The notes: generated from the sequence alone by a model not told the origin. Shown: positions 1-8,643, counted from the stretch's first letter. The stretch is DNA of 64,000 nucleotides from Streptomyces brevispora (GCF_007829885.1 NZ_VIWW01000001.1:6324001-6388000), one strand, 5' to 3'. A program made the numbers and translations.

Positions 1-1
1 C

Positions 2-544
2 CTGCTGCTGCACGGCGTCGGTCCGGCCGACGCCACGGCCCTCGCCCTCGCCCACCGCGCGACCGCGGCGGGCGACCTGACGGCCGTCGTCCGGATCGAC
101 GAGCACCTCTTCGCGACCAAGCTGGGCCGCGAGATGCGCCAGGCCGCCACCCGGACCGGGCGGCAACTGCTCGACCTGGGTCATGAGGTCTTCGACCGCC
201 CGGAGATCGGCGACTACTTCGACCGCGTCGTACGCCGTGAGGCCCCCGGAACGCAGGCGGTGGCCGCAGGTGTCATCTACGCCGCGACCGGGGTCCCGGT
301 CCGGCAGGCCGTCGCCTCCGACCTGTTCGCATTCTGCGTCAGCTTCGCGGGCGCGGCCCTCAGACTCCGGCTGACCGACCACCGCTCGGCGCAGACCCTC
401 CTGCGGGGTGCCGCACCCGTCATCGAAGCGGCCGTCGAGGCGGCGCTGCGGCGCGAACTCGACGACGTCGGCGCCACCGTCTTCGCCTCGGACATCATGT
501 CGGGCCGTCATGAACGCGCCGAGGCAAGGCTCTTCGCCAGCTGA
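2..544 (+). CDS. ureF: Urease accessory protein UreF, 3' part
   Basis: The frame is open at the left edge, so only about the last 180 residues are present. UreF works with UreD and UreG to load nickel into apo-urease. The helical C-terminal part contains the segments GREMRQAATRTGRQLL and HEVFDRPEIGDYF, which resemble the conserved UreF core. The stop lies 30 bases before ureG and ureD on the same strand, which supports the call. The start codon and the urease structural genes would lie to the left of the window. Confidence 0.85.
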   Translation: MLLHGVGPADATALALAHRATAAGDLTAVVRIDEHLFATKLGREMRQAATRTGRQLLDLGHEVFDRPEIGDYFDRVVRREAPGTQAVAAGVIYAATGVPVRQAVASDLFAFCVSFAGAALRLRLTDHRSAQTLLRGAAPVIEAAVEAALRRELDDVGATVFASDIMSGRHERAEARLFAS

Positions 545-574
545 AATCCACCCCGTCTCATACCAGGGAGCACC

Positions 575-1195
575 ATGGACGACAACGTACTGCGGGTCGG
601 CATCGGCGGACCGGTCGGATCCGGCAAGACCGCGCTCATCGAGGCGCTGGTGCCGATTCTGATCGAGCGCGGGCACCGCCCCTCCGTCATCACCAACGAC
701 ATCTACACGCAGGAGGACGCCCAGCACGTCCGCCGCACCCTGGCCGGAGTCCTCGAACCGGAGCGGGTCGTCGGCGTCGAGACGGGCGCCTGCCCGCACA
801 CCGCCGTACGCGACGACCCCACGATGAACCTGGCGGCCGGCGCGGAGATGCTGGAGCGCTTCCCGGACACCGACACGCTGCTCTACGAGTCCGGCGGCGA
901 CAACCTCACCCTGACCTTCAGCCCGGCACTCGTGGACCTCTTCATCTTCGTGCTGGACACCGCGGAGGGCGAGAAGATGCCCCGCAAGCGCGGCCCCGGC
1001 ATCACCGAGTCCGATCTGCTCGTCATCAACAAGATCGATATCGCGAAGTACGTCCGCACGGACATCGACGTCATGGAGTCCGACGCCCACCGGGTCCGGG
1101 ACAACCGCCCCGTCGTCCTCACCGACTGCCTGACCGGTGTCGGCATCGACGACATCGCGGTCTATCTCGAATCGCGCCGCAAGGTGCTGATCTGA
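575..1195 (+). CDS. ureG: Urease accessory GTPase UreG
   Basis: This SIMIBI-class GTPase of 206 residues drives nickel insertion into urease. The P-loop GPVGSGKT lies near residue 12. Also visible are the metal-site region ETGACPHTAVRDD, the ESGGDNL segment and the NKID base-specificity motif. The length is normal for the family. A purine-rich GGGAG precedes the ATG. The stop is one base before the ureD start, so the two are probably co-translated. Confidence 0.95.
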   Translation: MDDNVLRVGIGGPVGSGKTALIEALVPILIERGHRPSVITNDIYTQEDAQHVRRTLAGVLEPERVVGVETGACPHTAVRDDPTMNLAAGAEMLERFPDTDTLLYESGGDNLTLTFSPALVDLFIFVLDTAEGEKMPRKRGPGITESDLLVINKIDIAKYVRTDIDVMESDAHRVRDNRPVVLTDCLTGVGIDDIAVYLESRRKVLI

Positions 1196-1196
1196 G

Positions 1197-2156
1197 ATGA
1201 CGCTCGCCCCGCACCGGCCACCGGTCGACCGGCTCACCGAGGAGTACTACACCGCGGTCCGGGTCCCCCCGGACGTGGCGGCCCTGGCCTCCGTGCCCGA
1301 CACCCTCGCGCCCGGTTCCCCGGCGAAGGTCGGCATCCTCGACCTGGCCTTCGCCGTACGGGGCGAGCGCACCGAACTCGTCGAGCGCTACCAGAAGACA
1401 CCGCTGCAGATCATGCGGCCGCTGTGGATCGACCCCGCACTGACCGGCATGAGTTACGTCTATCTGATGGCGACCGGCGGCGGCGTCGCCCAGGCCGACC
1501 GCTACCGGATGGACTTCCGCTGCGGCCCCGACACCCAGGTCCATCTGACCACCCAGGCCGCCACCAAGATCTTCCGGATGGAGCACGACTACGCGAGCCA
1601 GCGGGTGCACCTCACTGCGGAGGCCGGCAGCTACGTCGAGTACCTGCCGGACCCGCTGATCCCGTTCAAGGACGCGCGCTTCTACCAGCGCACCGAGGTC
1701 ACGGTCGCAAGCGGCGCCACCGTCGTCGTCGGTGACACCCTCACCGCCGGACGGCTCGCCCGCGGCGAGCGCCACGCCTACCGGGTGCTCGCCACCGACC
1801 TGCGCATCAGCCGTCCCGACGGCACCCTGCTCGCCGTCGACACCCTGCGCCTGGCCCCGGGGCGGGACGGCGAAAAAGTCCTCGGACCCGGTGTGTTCGC
1901 CGGTCACGACCATGTCGCCTCGCTCTTCGTCGTGACCGACCGCGCCCCGGCCGCCGAACTCGCCGACACCCTGCACGAGGCGCTGGCCCCACTCGGCGTC
2001 CTTTACGGGGTGAGCACCCTGCCCCGGGACTGCGGCGCCTGGGTGCGGCTCCTGGACGACAGCCCGATCCGGGTCGCCGCGGCCCACCAGGTCGCCTGGC
2101 AGTCCGTACGCCGGCTGCTCACCGGCCATCCCGCCCCCGACCTGCGCAAGCCGTAG
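1197..2156 (+). CDS. ureD: Urease accessory protein UreD (UreH)
   Basis: The 319-residue protein is the scaffold of the urease pre-activation complex with UreF and UreG. Typical UreD segments are present: HLTTQAATKIFRMEHDYASQ, then YVEYLPDPLIPFKDARFYQ. Most of the family is beta-rich without a discrete catalytic motif, and this protein fits that. Its ATG begins one base after the ureG stop. It is the last urease gene of the set, and a 35-base gap separates it from the ammonium transporter. Confidence 0.92.
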   Translation: MTLAPHRPPVDRLTEEYYTAVRVPPDVAALASVPDTLAPGSPAKVGILDLAFAVRGERTELVERYQKTPLQIMRPLWIDPALTGMSYVYLMATGGGVAQADRYRMDFRCGPDTQVHLTTQAATKIFRMEHDYASQRVHLTAEAGSYVEYLPDPLIPFKDARFYQRTEVTVASGATVVVGDTLTAGRLARGERHAYRVLATDLRISRPDGTLLAVDTLRLAPGRDGEKVLGPGVFAGHDHVASLFVVTDRAPAAELADTLHEALAPLGVLYGVSTLPRDCGAWVRLLDDSPIRVAAAHQVAWQSVRRLLTGHPAPDLRKP

Positions 2157-2191
2157 CCTCCGCCCCCACGACACCGACGAGGTACCCGCCG

Positions 2192-3541
2192 ATGAACACC
2201 GCTCCCGCGCCGATGCCACCCGCGTACAACTCCGGTGACACCGCCTGGCTGCTCGCCTCCACCGCCATGGTGCTGCTGATGACGCCCGGTCTCGCGTTCT
2301 TCTACGGCGGCATGGTGCGCACCAAGCACGTGCTGATGATGATCAAGATGAGCTTCGCCGCACTCGCGTTCGGCACCCTCGTTTGGTGGGTCATCGGATA
2401 CACGCTCGCGTTCGGACCGGATGTCGGAGGAGCCGGAGTCATCGGCAATCTCGACCATGTGTTCATGCGCGGCATCGACCTGACCACGCTGACCGGTTCG
2501 ATCCCCACCTATGTCTACAGCACCTTCCAGATGGGCTTCGCCATCATCACGGTGGCGCTGATCAGCGGTTCGATCGCCGACCGCGCCACGATGAAGGGCT
2601 GGCTCGTCTTCGTCGTGCTGTGGCTGCTCATCGTCTACATCCCCCTCGCGCACTGGGTGTTCGACACGGACGGCTGGATCGTCAAGCACCTCGGCGCCCT
2701 CGACTTCGCCGGCGGTCTCCCGGTGGAGCTCAACTCCGGTGTCGCGGGCCTCGCCGTCGCGCTCGTGCTGCGGGCACCACGCGACTTCGCCCGCCGCGAG
2801 GAGCGCCCCAACAACATTCCGCTTGTGGTCATCGGAGTGGGGCTGCTCTGGTTCGGCTGGTTCGGCTTCAACTCCGGCTCGGCGCTGAGCGACCAGGGCA
2901 CCGCCGCCGCGGCCTTCATCAACACCCAGCTCGGGGCCGCGGGCGCGATGGTCACCTGGCCGCTGGTAGAGAAGTGGCGTACCGGCAGGGTCACCACGAT
3001 GGGGGTCGTCTCGTCCGCCGTCGCGGGCATGGTCGCCATCACCCCGGCCTGCGGCGAGATCAACACGCTCGGCGCGGTCATCACCGGCCTCGTCGTCGGC
3101 GCGGTCTGCGCCTTCGCGATCACGCTGAAGTTCCGTTTCAACGTGGACGACACCCTCGACGTAGTGGGTGTGCACGGTGTCGGCGGGCTGATCGGCCTGA
3201 TCATGGTCGGCCTGTTCGCCACCGCACGCATCAGCGGCAAGAAGGGACTGTTCTACGGAGGCGGCTGGGGGCTGCTGGGCAAGCAGCTGGTCGCTATCGT
3301 CGCCGTGATCGCCTTCTCGTTCATCCTGACCTGGCTCATCGCCAAGGCCGTGGAGCTGACCGTCGGGTTCCGTGCCAAGGAGGAGTACGACAGCGTTCCC
3401 GGCGCGGAGGCAGAGCGGGCGTACGACTTCCAGACCGCCGAGCGCCTCGGTGCGCTGGTCTCCGGCAAGCCCGTGACCAGCGACGACGAACTCGTCAAGC
3501 AGATCAGCACCCTGCTGCGGGCCCGCGAGCACGAGAAGTAG
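2192..3541 (+). CDS. amt: Ammonium transporter (Amt/MEP/Rh family)
   Basis: This polytopic channel protein of 449 residues takes up ammonium across the cell membrane. Family hallmarks are the opening NSGDTAWLLASTAMVLLMTPGLAFFYGGM, of which MTPGLAFFYGGM is the diagnostic part, then LWFGWFGFNSGSAL and DVVGVHGVGG with the pore histidine. About eleven hydrophobic segments are visible, followed by a charged cytoplasmic tail. It follows the urease accessory genes in the same direction, so urea breakdown and ammonium handling are physically linked here. No glnK-type gene follows. Confidence 0.93.
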   Translation: MNTAPAPMPPAYNSGDTAWLLASTAMVLLMTPGLAFFYGGMVRTKHVLMMIKMSFAALAFGTLVWWVIGYTLAFGPDVGGAGVIGNLDHVFMRGIDLTTLTGSIPTYVYSTFQMGFAIITVALISGSIADRATMKGWLVFVVLWLLIVYIPLAHWVFDTDGWIVKHLGALDFAGGLPVELNSGVAGLAVALVLRAPRDFARREERPNNIPLVVIGVGLLWFGWFGFNSGSALSDQGTAAAAFINTQLGAAGAMVTWPLVEKWRTGRVTTMGVVSSAVAGMVAITPACGEINTLGAVITGLVVGAVCAFAITLKFRFNVDDTLDVVGVHGVGGLIGLIMVGLFATARISGKKGLFYGGGWGLLGKQLVAIVAVIAFSFILTWLIAKAVELTVGFRAKEEYDSVPGAEAERAYDFQTAERLGALVSGKPVTSDDELVKQISTLLRAREHEK

Positions 3542-3556
3542 CCGGACGGGGGGCGG

Positions 3557-3577
3557 GCCGGGCATCGAATGCCCGGC
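3557..3577 (+). terminator. Hairpin after the ammonium transporter
   Basis: A perfect 9-bp stem with a 3-base loop (GCCGGGCAT, CGA, ATGCCCGGC) starts 16 bases after the amt stop. It is a plausible factor-independent or attenuating terminator, although no long T run follows, as is usual in Streptomyces. Confidence 0.6.
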
Positions 3578-3658
3578 AGCCCCGGTTCTTCGTCGGCGAC
3601 TCGCGGGTCATCGACGTACCGGCGGCGGCCCGCAGGACCGGCGAGCACCCCCGGGCGT

Positions 3659-5095
3659 TCAAGATCGCCTGGTCCGGCTGACCGGAGAGGGACCCGGCGG
3701 CACCGGGCGCATGAAGTCCCGCACGTAGGTGCGGTGCCACCAGCGTCCGGTGGCCCGCAGTTCGCGCCAGGTCGTGTACCGGTAGCGGTACACCCTGGCG
3801 CGGACGTGCGTCGGCGGAGCACCGGGGAACGGGTTGTGCCGCAGCAGCCGCAGCGTGTCCCGGTCGTTCTCCAGCAGCCGCTGTACGAACGGGCCGAACC
3901 ACGGGCGGGCGTAGGCGGGCGAGAGCGCGGCGAACCACATCATCCAGTCGAGCCGCAGATGGTACGGGGCGAACTGGCGCGGCAGCCGCCGCGGATCGCC
4001 CGGCTTCCCGCGGAAGCCGTACTCCCGCCACACCGTTCCCGGGTGCACGACCGGCTCGTCCGTTCCCTCGACCACCACCTCCAGCCGGACCCGGCTGATG
4101 CTGCCGAACGCGCCGTACGCGTTGACCAGGTGCAGTGGGTCGAAGGAGCGGTTCATCGCCTGGCGGCGCGAGACCAGATTGCGGGCCGGGCGGTAGCTGA
4201 GGACCAGGACCAGGGCGGTGACGGCGATGACCACCACCTCGTACCAGAGGGGCGCGCCGGACTGCGCGGGCGGCTCGGCGACCAGGGACCAGTCGACGGC
4301 CGACAGGGCGAGCGCGATCGTCAGCCAGTTGAGCCACGCGAAGTTCCCCGACAGCACCAGCCACAGCTGGGTGAGGACCATCAGACCCGCCGCCGCGCTC
4401 GCCACCGGCTGCGGGGTGAAGAGCAGCACGGGTACGAGCAACTGGGTCACATGGTTGGCCGCGACCTCGGCCCGGTGCAGTGGTCTGGGGAGGTGGTGGA
4501 AGAACCAGCTCAGCGGTCCGGGCATCGGCTGGGTCTCGTGGTGGAAGTACAGGCACGTCAGCTTGCGCCAGCAGTCGTCGCCGCGGATCTTGATCAGCCC
4601 GGCGCCGGACTCCACCCGGAAGAGCACCCAGCGCAGCAGCCACAGCATCAGCACGGGTGGGGCGGTGTCCGCATTGCCGAGGAAGACGGCGAGGAAGCCG
4701 GTCTCCAGCAGCAGTGACTCCCAGCCGAAGCCGTACCAGGTGTCGCCGACCTGGACGATCGACAGGTACAGCACCCAGGGCAGGGCCCACAGCAGCATCG
4801 CCGCCCACAACGGCAGCCGGCCGTCCACGCCGGCGATCAGCGCGACGGAGATCGCACAGCCGGTCCAGGCGACCAGGGCGAAGAAGCGGTCGGAGTAGTG
4901 GAGGCGGAAGAGCCCGGGTGCGGTGCGCCAGTCCGTGCGCCGCAGGAGTTCGGGCACGGGCAGCATGCCGCGTTCACCGATCAGCGCCCGGAACTGGAGC
5001 GCGGCGGTGAGGAAGGCGGTCAGATAGATCACGGCGAGCGCTCGCTGAAAGATCAGCCGGCTGAGCCAGTACCCGTCTGCGGTGAACCATTCCAT
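3659..5095 (-). CDS. Lipase maturation factor family membrane protein
   Basis: The 478-residue protein has several hydrophobic segments in its first two thirds. Family-typical stretches are visible: RDDCWRKLTCLYFHHETQP, PGPLSWFFHHLP, and EYGFRGKPGDPRRLPRQFAPYHLRLDWMMW split around charged residues. These match the lipase maturation factor (LMF1/2-like) family, known in animals as ER chaperones. The bacterial role is not established. It lies 37 bases downstream of the DUF1990 gene and is the last gene of the YndJ-DUF1990-LMF operon. Confidence 0.85.
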   Translation of the reverse strand: MEWFTADGYWLSRLIFQRALAVIYLTAFLTAALQFRALIGERGMLPVPELLRRTDWRTAPGLFRLHYSDRFFALVAWTGCAISVALIAGVDGRLPLWAAMLLWALPWVLYLSIVQVGDTWYGFGWESLLLETGFLAVFLGNADTAPPVLMLWLLRWVLFRVESGAGLIKIRGDDCWRKLTCLYFHHETQPMPGPLSWFFHHLPRPLHRAEVAANHVTQLLVPVLLFTPQPVASAAAGLMVLTQLWLVLSGNFAWLNWLTIALALSAVDWSLVAEPPAQSGAPLWYEVVVIAVTALVLVLSYRPARNLVSRRQAMNRSFDPLHLVNAYGAFGSISRVRLEVVVEGTDEPVVHPGTVWREYGFRGKPGDPRRLPRQFAPYHLRLDWMMWFAALSPAYARPWFGPFVQRLLENDRDTLRLLRHNPFPGAPPTHVRARVYRYRYTTWRELRATGRWWHRTYVRDFMRPVPPGPSPVSRTRRS

Positions 5096-5132
5096 CGCCT
5101 CCAGTATCGGCCCCGCGGCGCCTTTCGGCGCG

Positions 5133-5657
5133 TCAGTTCCGCTGGTCGCGCCCCTCCGAGACGATCCGGCGCAGTGTGCTGCCGAGCCTGCGCGCGTACC
5201 AGCGCTGGGCCACCGGTACGAACGGACCGGCGAGCCGGGCGTACCAGCGGGCGGGCCGGCTGAACGCCATGACGGTGAACGACACCGTCCCGTCGTCCGC
5301 CAGGTCGACCACGAAGGACTCCTCGCCGCACTCGGGGTGCCGGGGCAGCGTCCCGTACGCGAATCCGATGCGCTGCGGTCCGTACTCGGTCCAGATGACC
5401 TGGCAGGGTGCGATGAAGCGGAACGGGCCGACCCCCAGTGCCACCCGAACGGACGCTCCGGGCTCGGCGCGTGGTGCCGATGCCCTGACCCGGGCTCCGG
5501 CGGCGCGGTGCATCCGGAATTCGGTGACCGCGGCGCCTGCGGCCTCGAAGTCGGCGCGGCCGTGGCCGATCCGGTCGCGGTGGTGGAGGTGGTGGTAGCC
5601 GTCGGGGAGCGGGCCGAGACGGGTGGCGCCCGCTTCCGGATAGGTCAGGGTGCTCAT
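5133..5657 (-). CDS. DUF1990 family protein
   Basis: The 174-residue soluble protein starts MSTLTYPEAGATRLGPLPDGY. It contains the conserved segment FGYGTLP-like FAYGTLPRHPECGEESF followed by FTVMAFSRPARWYARLAGP, both typical of DUF1990. The start ATG overlaps the stop of the YndJ-like gene by four bases (ATGA), so translation is probably coupled. The molecular function of the family is unknown. A longer reading from further upstream runs antisense-free through the preceding gene in the wrong frame and was not used. Confidence 0.85.
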   Translation of the reverse strand: MSTLTYPEAGATRLGPLPDGYHHLHHRDRIGHGRADFEAAGAAVTEFRMHRAAGARVRASAPRAEPGASVRVALGVGPFRFIAPCQVIWTEYGPQRIGFAYGTLPRHPECGEESFVVDLADDGTVSFTVMAFSRPARWYARLAGPFVPVAQRWYARRLGSTLRRIVSEGRDQRN

Positions 5658-6508
5658 GCGGTGCGTCCTTCGTGATCGGTGCGGTCGCGGAGCCGTTTCC
5701 AGGCGAGCACCGAGCAGAGCGCGAAGCCCAGCGCGTTGCCGACGCCGTGCGTGGCGGCCATCCAGGTCAGGGTGGGGTGGGGCAGTCCGGTCGCCTCGCC
5801 CAGTGCCCAGCTCAGCGCGAGCACCATGGTCAGCACGAGCACGGCGGCCGAGATGGCGAGCAGCAGCCGGGTGGCGCGGTCGCGGGCGGCCGGCCGGACC
5901 GTCTGCCAGGTCAGCAGGGCGACGGTCCACATCCCCGCCGTCAGCACGACGGCCCCGGCCAGCTCGGTCCGGTCTCCGGCGAAGTAGCCGATCAGGACGA
6001 GCAGGGTACCCAGCGGCACACTCAGCGCGGCGAATCTGCCCGCCGTGCTGTCGACGAGCCGGCAGACCAGCCCGGAGACCAGCGCGGCGGCGAACCCGGC
6101 GAAGTGGAAGTGCGGCACGGTCAGCGCCAGGATGCCGAGGCCGAAGCCGAACAGGGGGTGCCCCGAGCGTTCGGCGACCAGCGCGGTCGCGGCGATCGAG
6201 GGGGTCACCAGAGCGGTGAGCAGCGCGATCTCGGCGGGCGCGGTCCGGATGGAGAGCAGCGGGGCGGGGCGGCGGACGAGTCGCGGAAGGCAGTGCAGTG
6301 CGAGGGCTGCGGTCCCGAGGGCGTAGCACAGGGCGAGGGCCGTGGCGGGCAGGCCGCGCGGCAGCCAGAGCGAGACGGCTCCGGGTACGGCGAAGGCCGG
6401 CCACAGGCGTCGTATCCGGTCGAGGCCCGGTACGCCCGCCAGCAGCAGCCCGGCCGGCACGATCACCAGCATGCCGAGCATCACGATCAGACCGACCAGG
6501 ACCGACAT
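5654..6508 (-). CDS. YndJ-like integral membrane protein
   Basis: The 284-residue protein is almost entirely hydrophobic, with about nine membrane segments. The segment LTVPHFHFAGFAAALVSG resembles the conserved histidine-bearing core of the YndJ family, whose transported substrate is unknown. It is the first gene of the minus-strand operon with the DUF1990 and LMF-like genes. Its start lies 15 bases from the palindrome at 6523, so a regulator binding there should control the whole operon. Confidence 0.75.
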   Translation of the reverse strand: MSVLVGLIVMLGMLVIVPAGLLLAGVPGLDRIRRLWPAFAVPGAVSLWLPRGLPATALALCYALGTAALALHCLPRLVRRPAPLLSIRTAPAEIALLTALVTPSIAATALVAERSGHPLFGFGLGILALTVPHFHFAGFAAALVSGLVCRLVDSTAGRFAALSVPLGTLLVLIGYFAGDRTELAGAVVLTAGMWTVALLTWQTVRPAARDRATRLLLAISAAVLVLTMVLALSWALGEATGLPHPTLTWMAATHGVGNALGFALCSVLAWKRLRDRTDHEGRTA

Positions 6509-6522
6509 GACACATCCCTCGT

Positions 6523-6582
6523 CTTGAACATGTTCAAGTGATGTCGGTGCCGACTCTAGAGCCTTTCTTGAACGTGTTCAAG
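6523..6582. promoter_or_regulatory. Twin palindromic operator upstream of the YndJ operon
   Basis: Two 16-bp sites are present. CTTGAACATGTTCAAG at 6523-6538 is a perfect palindrome. CTTGAACGTGTTCAAG at 6567-6582 differs only at one central base. Their centres are 44 bp apart, about four helical turns. Size and symmetry fit a dimeric TetR-type regulator, but none is encoded next to the sites. The site next to the YndJ start would cover its 5' leader or promoter. Confidence 0.7.
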
Positions 6583-6660
6583 GTGAGGGGGCGACGCCGT
6601 CCGGCGCACTGCGCCCGTCGCGTGCCGCCGGCTTGCGGGGGAGGGCCGACTGCGGCAGAC

Positions 6661-6726
6661 ATGAGGGGACCACTCGCGACCGGTGAACCGGCCATGAGGG
6701 GACCGCTCGGGACCGGTTGACCGGCA
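6661..6726 (+). repeat. 33-bp tandem repeat, two copies
   Basis: Copies at 6661-6693 and 6694-6726 match at 28 of 33 positions, and each starts ATGAGGGGACC. The second copy runs into the ribosome-binding region of the lipoprotein gene at 6739. The repeat could be read as two copies of a short peptide (MRGPL..), but no start signal supports that. Confidence 0.8.
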
Positions 6727-6738
6727 GGAGACCTCTTC

Positions 6739-7908
6739 GTGCGCTCACCCATAAGCCTGCGACGTGCCGCCGGCGCCACGCTGTCCGCCGGAATCCTGCT
6801 CGCCGCGGGCTGCGCGCAGGCCGCCCCCGGCGGCGGCAGGGGCACCAAGGGGACGGCCGACGCCCAGGAGGTCGTCCTGCTGCCGGCCGCGGAGCGGGGG
6901 CCCGACCCCTTCACCGGATCGACGGCGAGGCCGGTCGGTGCGGCGCCCGCCCCGTCGCGCACCGGTTCCCGGGCGGCCCCGGCCCCTGGCGGCCCGGCGG
7001 TTCACAGGCTCGCCGGCTCCACCCCCGGCCTCTACGGCGGCACCCGCTCCGTCGCCTCCTGTGACGTCGGGAAGCAGATCCGCTTCCTCGCCGCCGACCG
7101 CGCCAGGGGTGAGGCCTTCGCGCGGGCCGCGGGCATCGCCCCGGCGGGCATCGCCGGCTTTCTGCGCGGGCTGACCCCGGTCCTGCTGCGCGCCGACACC
7201 CGGGTCGCCGGCCACGGCTTCAGCGGGGGAGCCGCGACCACGGTCCAGGCCGTGCTCCAGGCCGGCACCGCGGTGATGGTCGACCGCCACGGGCTGCCGC
7301 GCGTGCGCTGCGTCTGCGGAAACCCGCTGACCCCGCCGAACGGTGCGCGCGCGGCGGCCGGCCGGGGGGAGGGGTGGACCGGCTACGACCCGGAACGCAC
7401 CGTCGTCGTCGAGCCCACCGCGCGCGAGGTCACGGCCCTGGTGATCGTCGACGTGGACGACAACGCCTGGATCGAGCGCCGGGCCGGGGACGGGGCCGCC
7501 CGGGACCGTGTGCCCGAGGTGCCGCCGCCGTACGGCCCGGGCACCGACATCACCGGAAGGCTGCCCGGCCTGCCGCCCGCGGAGCCGACCCCGTCGGGAA
7601 CCACCGCGCCCACCGACTGTCCGACGCCGGGCGTCCCGACGCCGCCCGGGGAGGAGGCCGCCGCGACCGCGAGCCCTTCGGCTGCGCCGTCGGGGACCCT
7701 CGCGGACAGCCCGGCGGCGCCGCCGGGCTGTCCGACGGACCCGCCCTCGCGCGACCCCACCGACGAGCCATCGGGCGCACCGTCGGAGTCTGTGCCCGAC
7801 GAGCCGCCCGGGGACCTGGTGCCGCCCACGGACGAGGAACCGCAGACCGCCATCGAGCTGCCGTGGCCGGACGGTACCGGGGGTGCCGCCGAGCACGTCG
7901 CCGGATGA
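6739..7908 (+). CDS. Secreted lipoprotein, DUF6777-like
   Basis: The GTG start is preceded by AGGAG. A basic N-terminus and hydrophobic stretch end in LLAAGC, a lipobox-like site, so the protein is probably a membrane-anchored lipoprotein of 389 residues. The central part contains RVRCVCGNPLTPP, WTGYDPERTVVVEPT and VIVDVDDNAWIERR, which I associate with the actinobacterial DUF6777 family. The last 130 residues are Pro/Thr/Ser/Glu-rich low complexity, likely a cell-wall-spanning or extended tail. Function is unknown. Confidence 0.75.
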   Translation: MRSPISLRRAAGATLSAGILLAAGCAQAAPGGGRGTKGTADAQEVVLLPAAERGPDPFTGSTARPVGAAPAPSRTGSRAAPAPGGPAVHRLAGSTPGLYGGTRSVASCDVGKQIRFLAADRARGEAFARAAGIAPAGIAGFLRGLTPVLLRADTRVAGHGFSGGAATTVQAVLQAGTAVMVDRHGLPRVRCVCGNPLTPPNGARAAAGRGEGWTGYDPERTVVVEPTAREVTALVIVDVDDNAWIERRAGDGAARDRVPEVPPPYGPGTDITGRLPGLPPAEPTPSGTTAPTDCPTPGVPTPPGEEAAATASPSAAPSGTLADSPAAPPGCPTDPPSRDPTDEPSGAPSESVPDEPPGDLVPPTDEEPQTAIELPWPDGTGGAAEHVAG

Positions 7909-8017
7909 GGCCGGTGAAGGGTTGAGGGCGAGGCCTGAGGGCGGGGCGGGGATCAGGTCTTCGTGCCCGCCCTGAGGGCGTGGAGGGCGGGAAGGTGATC
8001 TGATGTCATCCCGCTTA

Positions 8018-8050
8018 TGGTCCAGACCTATTGACGGATGGTCTGGACCA
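8018..8050. promoter_or_regulatory. Chitinase-type direct repeat, DasR-like sites
   Basis: Two 12-bp units, TGGTCCAGACCT at 8018-8029 and TGGTCTGGACCA at 8039-8050, are 21 bp apart with TTGACG between them. Streptomyces chitinase promoters carry such 12-bp direct repeats overlapping the -35 region. The second unit with its flanks matches the DasR consensus ACTGGTCTAGACCACT at 13 of 16 positions. The downstream reading frame is a truncated secreted protein, not a chitinase. Confidence 0.65.
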
Positions 8051-8095
8051 CTTTAGCGTGTGCCGCGTTGTGGCGGACGGGATGCCGGAGAGACG

Positions 8096-8542
8096 ATGTA
8101 CTTCGACCCGAGCGTGTGGGACATGCGCAACAGCGAGGCCGGGGCCTGGAAGGTAGCGGCCGAGGTGCACTTCAACGGCGGCGGTGGTGACACCGACGAC
8201 AAGAGCCTGACGGTCTACGTCAAGCGCAACTCCCGCCTGACCGTCAACGCCTCGCCCGAACCGGTGTCCAAGGGCAGGACCATCACCGTGACCGGAAAGG
8301 TCACGCGGGCCAACTGGGAGACCAGGAAGTACGCCTCCTACGGAGGCCGCACGGTGAGCCTGCAGTTCAAGCCTGCCGGTGCCGCCTCGTACACCAGGGT
8401 GAAGAAGGTGTACGCGAACGGCTCGGGTGATCTCAGGACAACCGTGAAGGCCTCCAGGACGGGTACGTGGCGCTGGGTGTACTACGGCAACACCACCACC
8501 GCGCCGTCGACATCGTCCGGGGACAACGTTGTGGTGAAGTGA
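8096..8542 (+). pseudogene. 5'-truncated secreted beta-sandwich-like protein
   Basis: From the ATG at 8096 the frame gives 148 residues starting MYFDPSVWDMRNSEAG. An in-frame GTG at 8060 would add 12 residues, and a TAG at 8054 closes the frame further upstream. The sequence has alternating Thr/Val/Lys strands (SLTVYVKRNSRLTVNASPEP, GRTITVTGKVTR), like an Ig-type domain of exported Streptomyces proteins, but no signal peptide. The promoter repeats lie directly in front, so an N-terminal coding part seems to have been deleted. It could still be translated. Confidence 0.55.
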
Positions 8543-8599
8543 TGTCCGCCGTGCCGGCGGGCTGGTGGTGGCCGAGCCGGCGGTATCGGCTGCGACGGC

Positions 8600-8643
8600 C
8601 AAGGCGTCTGGTCCGCCGCGATCGCGGCGGACCAGACGCCTTG
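8600..8643 (+). terminator. 44-bp perfect palindrome
   Basis: A perfect inverted repeat with no unpaired loop runs from 8600 to 8643, with the symmetry centre between 8621 and 8622 (arms AAGGCGTCTGGTCCGCCGCGA on the left). It lies about 60 bases after the truncated secreted gene and is most simply its transcription terminator. Confidence 0.75.

Noticed and set aside
2003..3565. A 520-codon minus-strand frame opposite amt.
   Set aside because: Its composition (Gly/Asp/Glu/Gln/His-rich) is typical of the antisense of a high-GC gene, and amt on the plus strand is unambiguous.
5133..6515. A continuous 460-codon minus-strand frame covering the YndJ and DUF1990 genes.
   Set aside because: Only its last 174 codons have protein-like composition; the rest is an Arg/Pro-rich shadow of the YndJ-like gene in the other frame.
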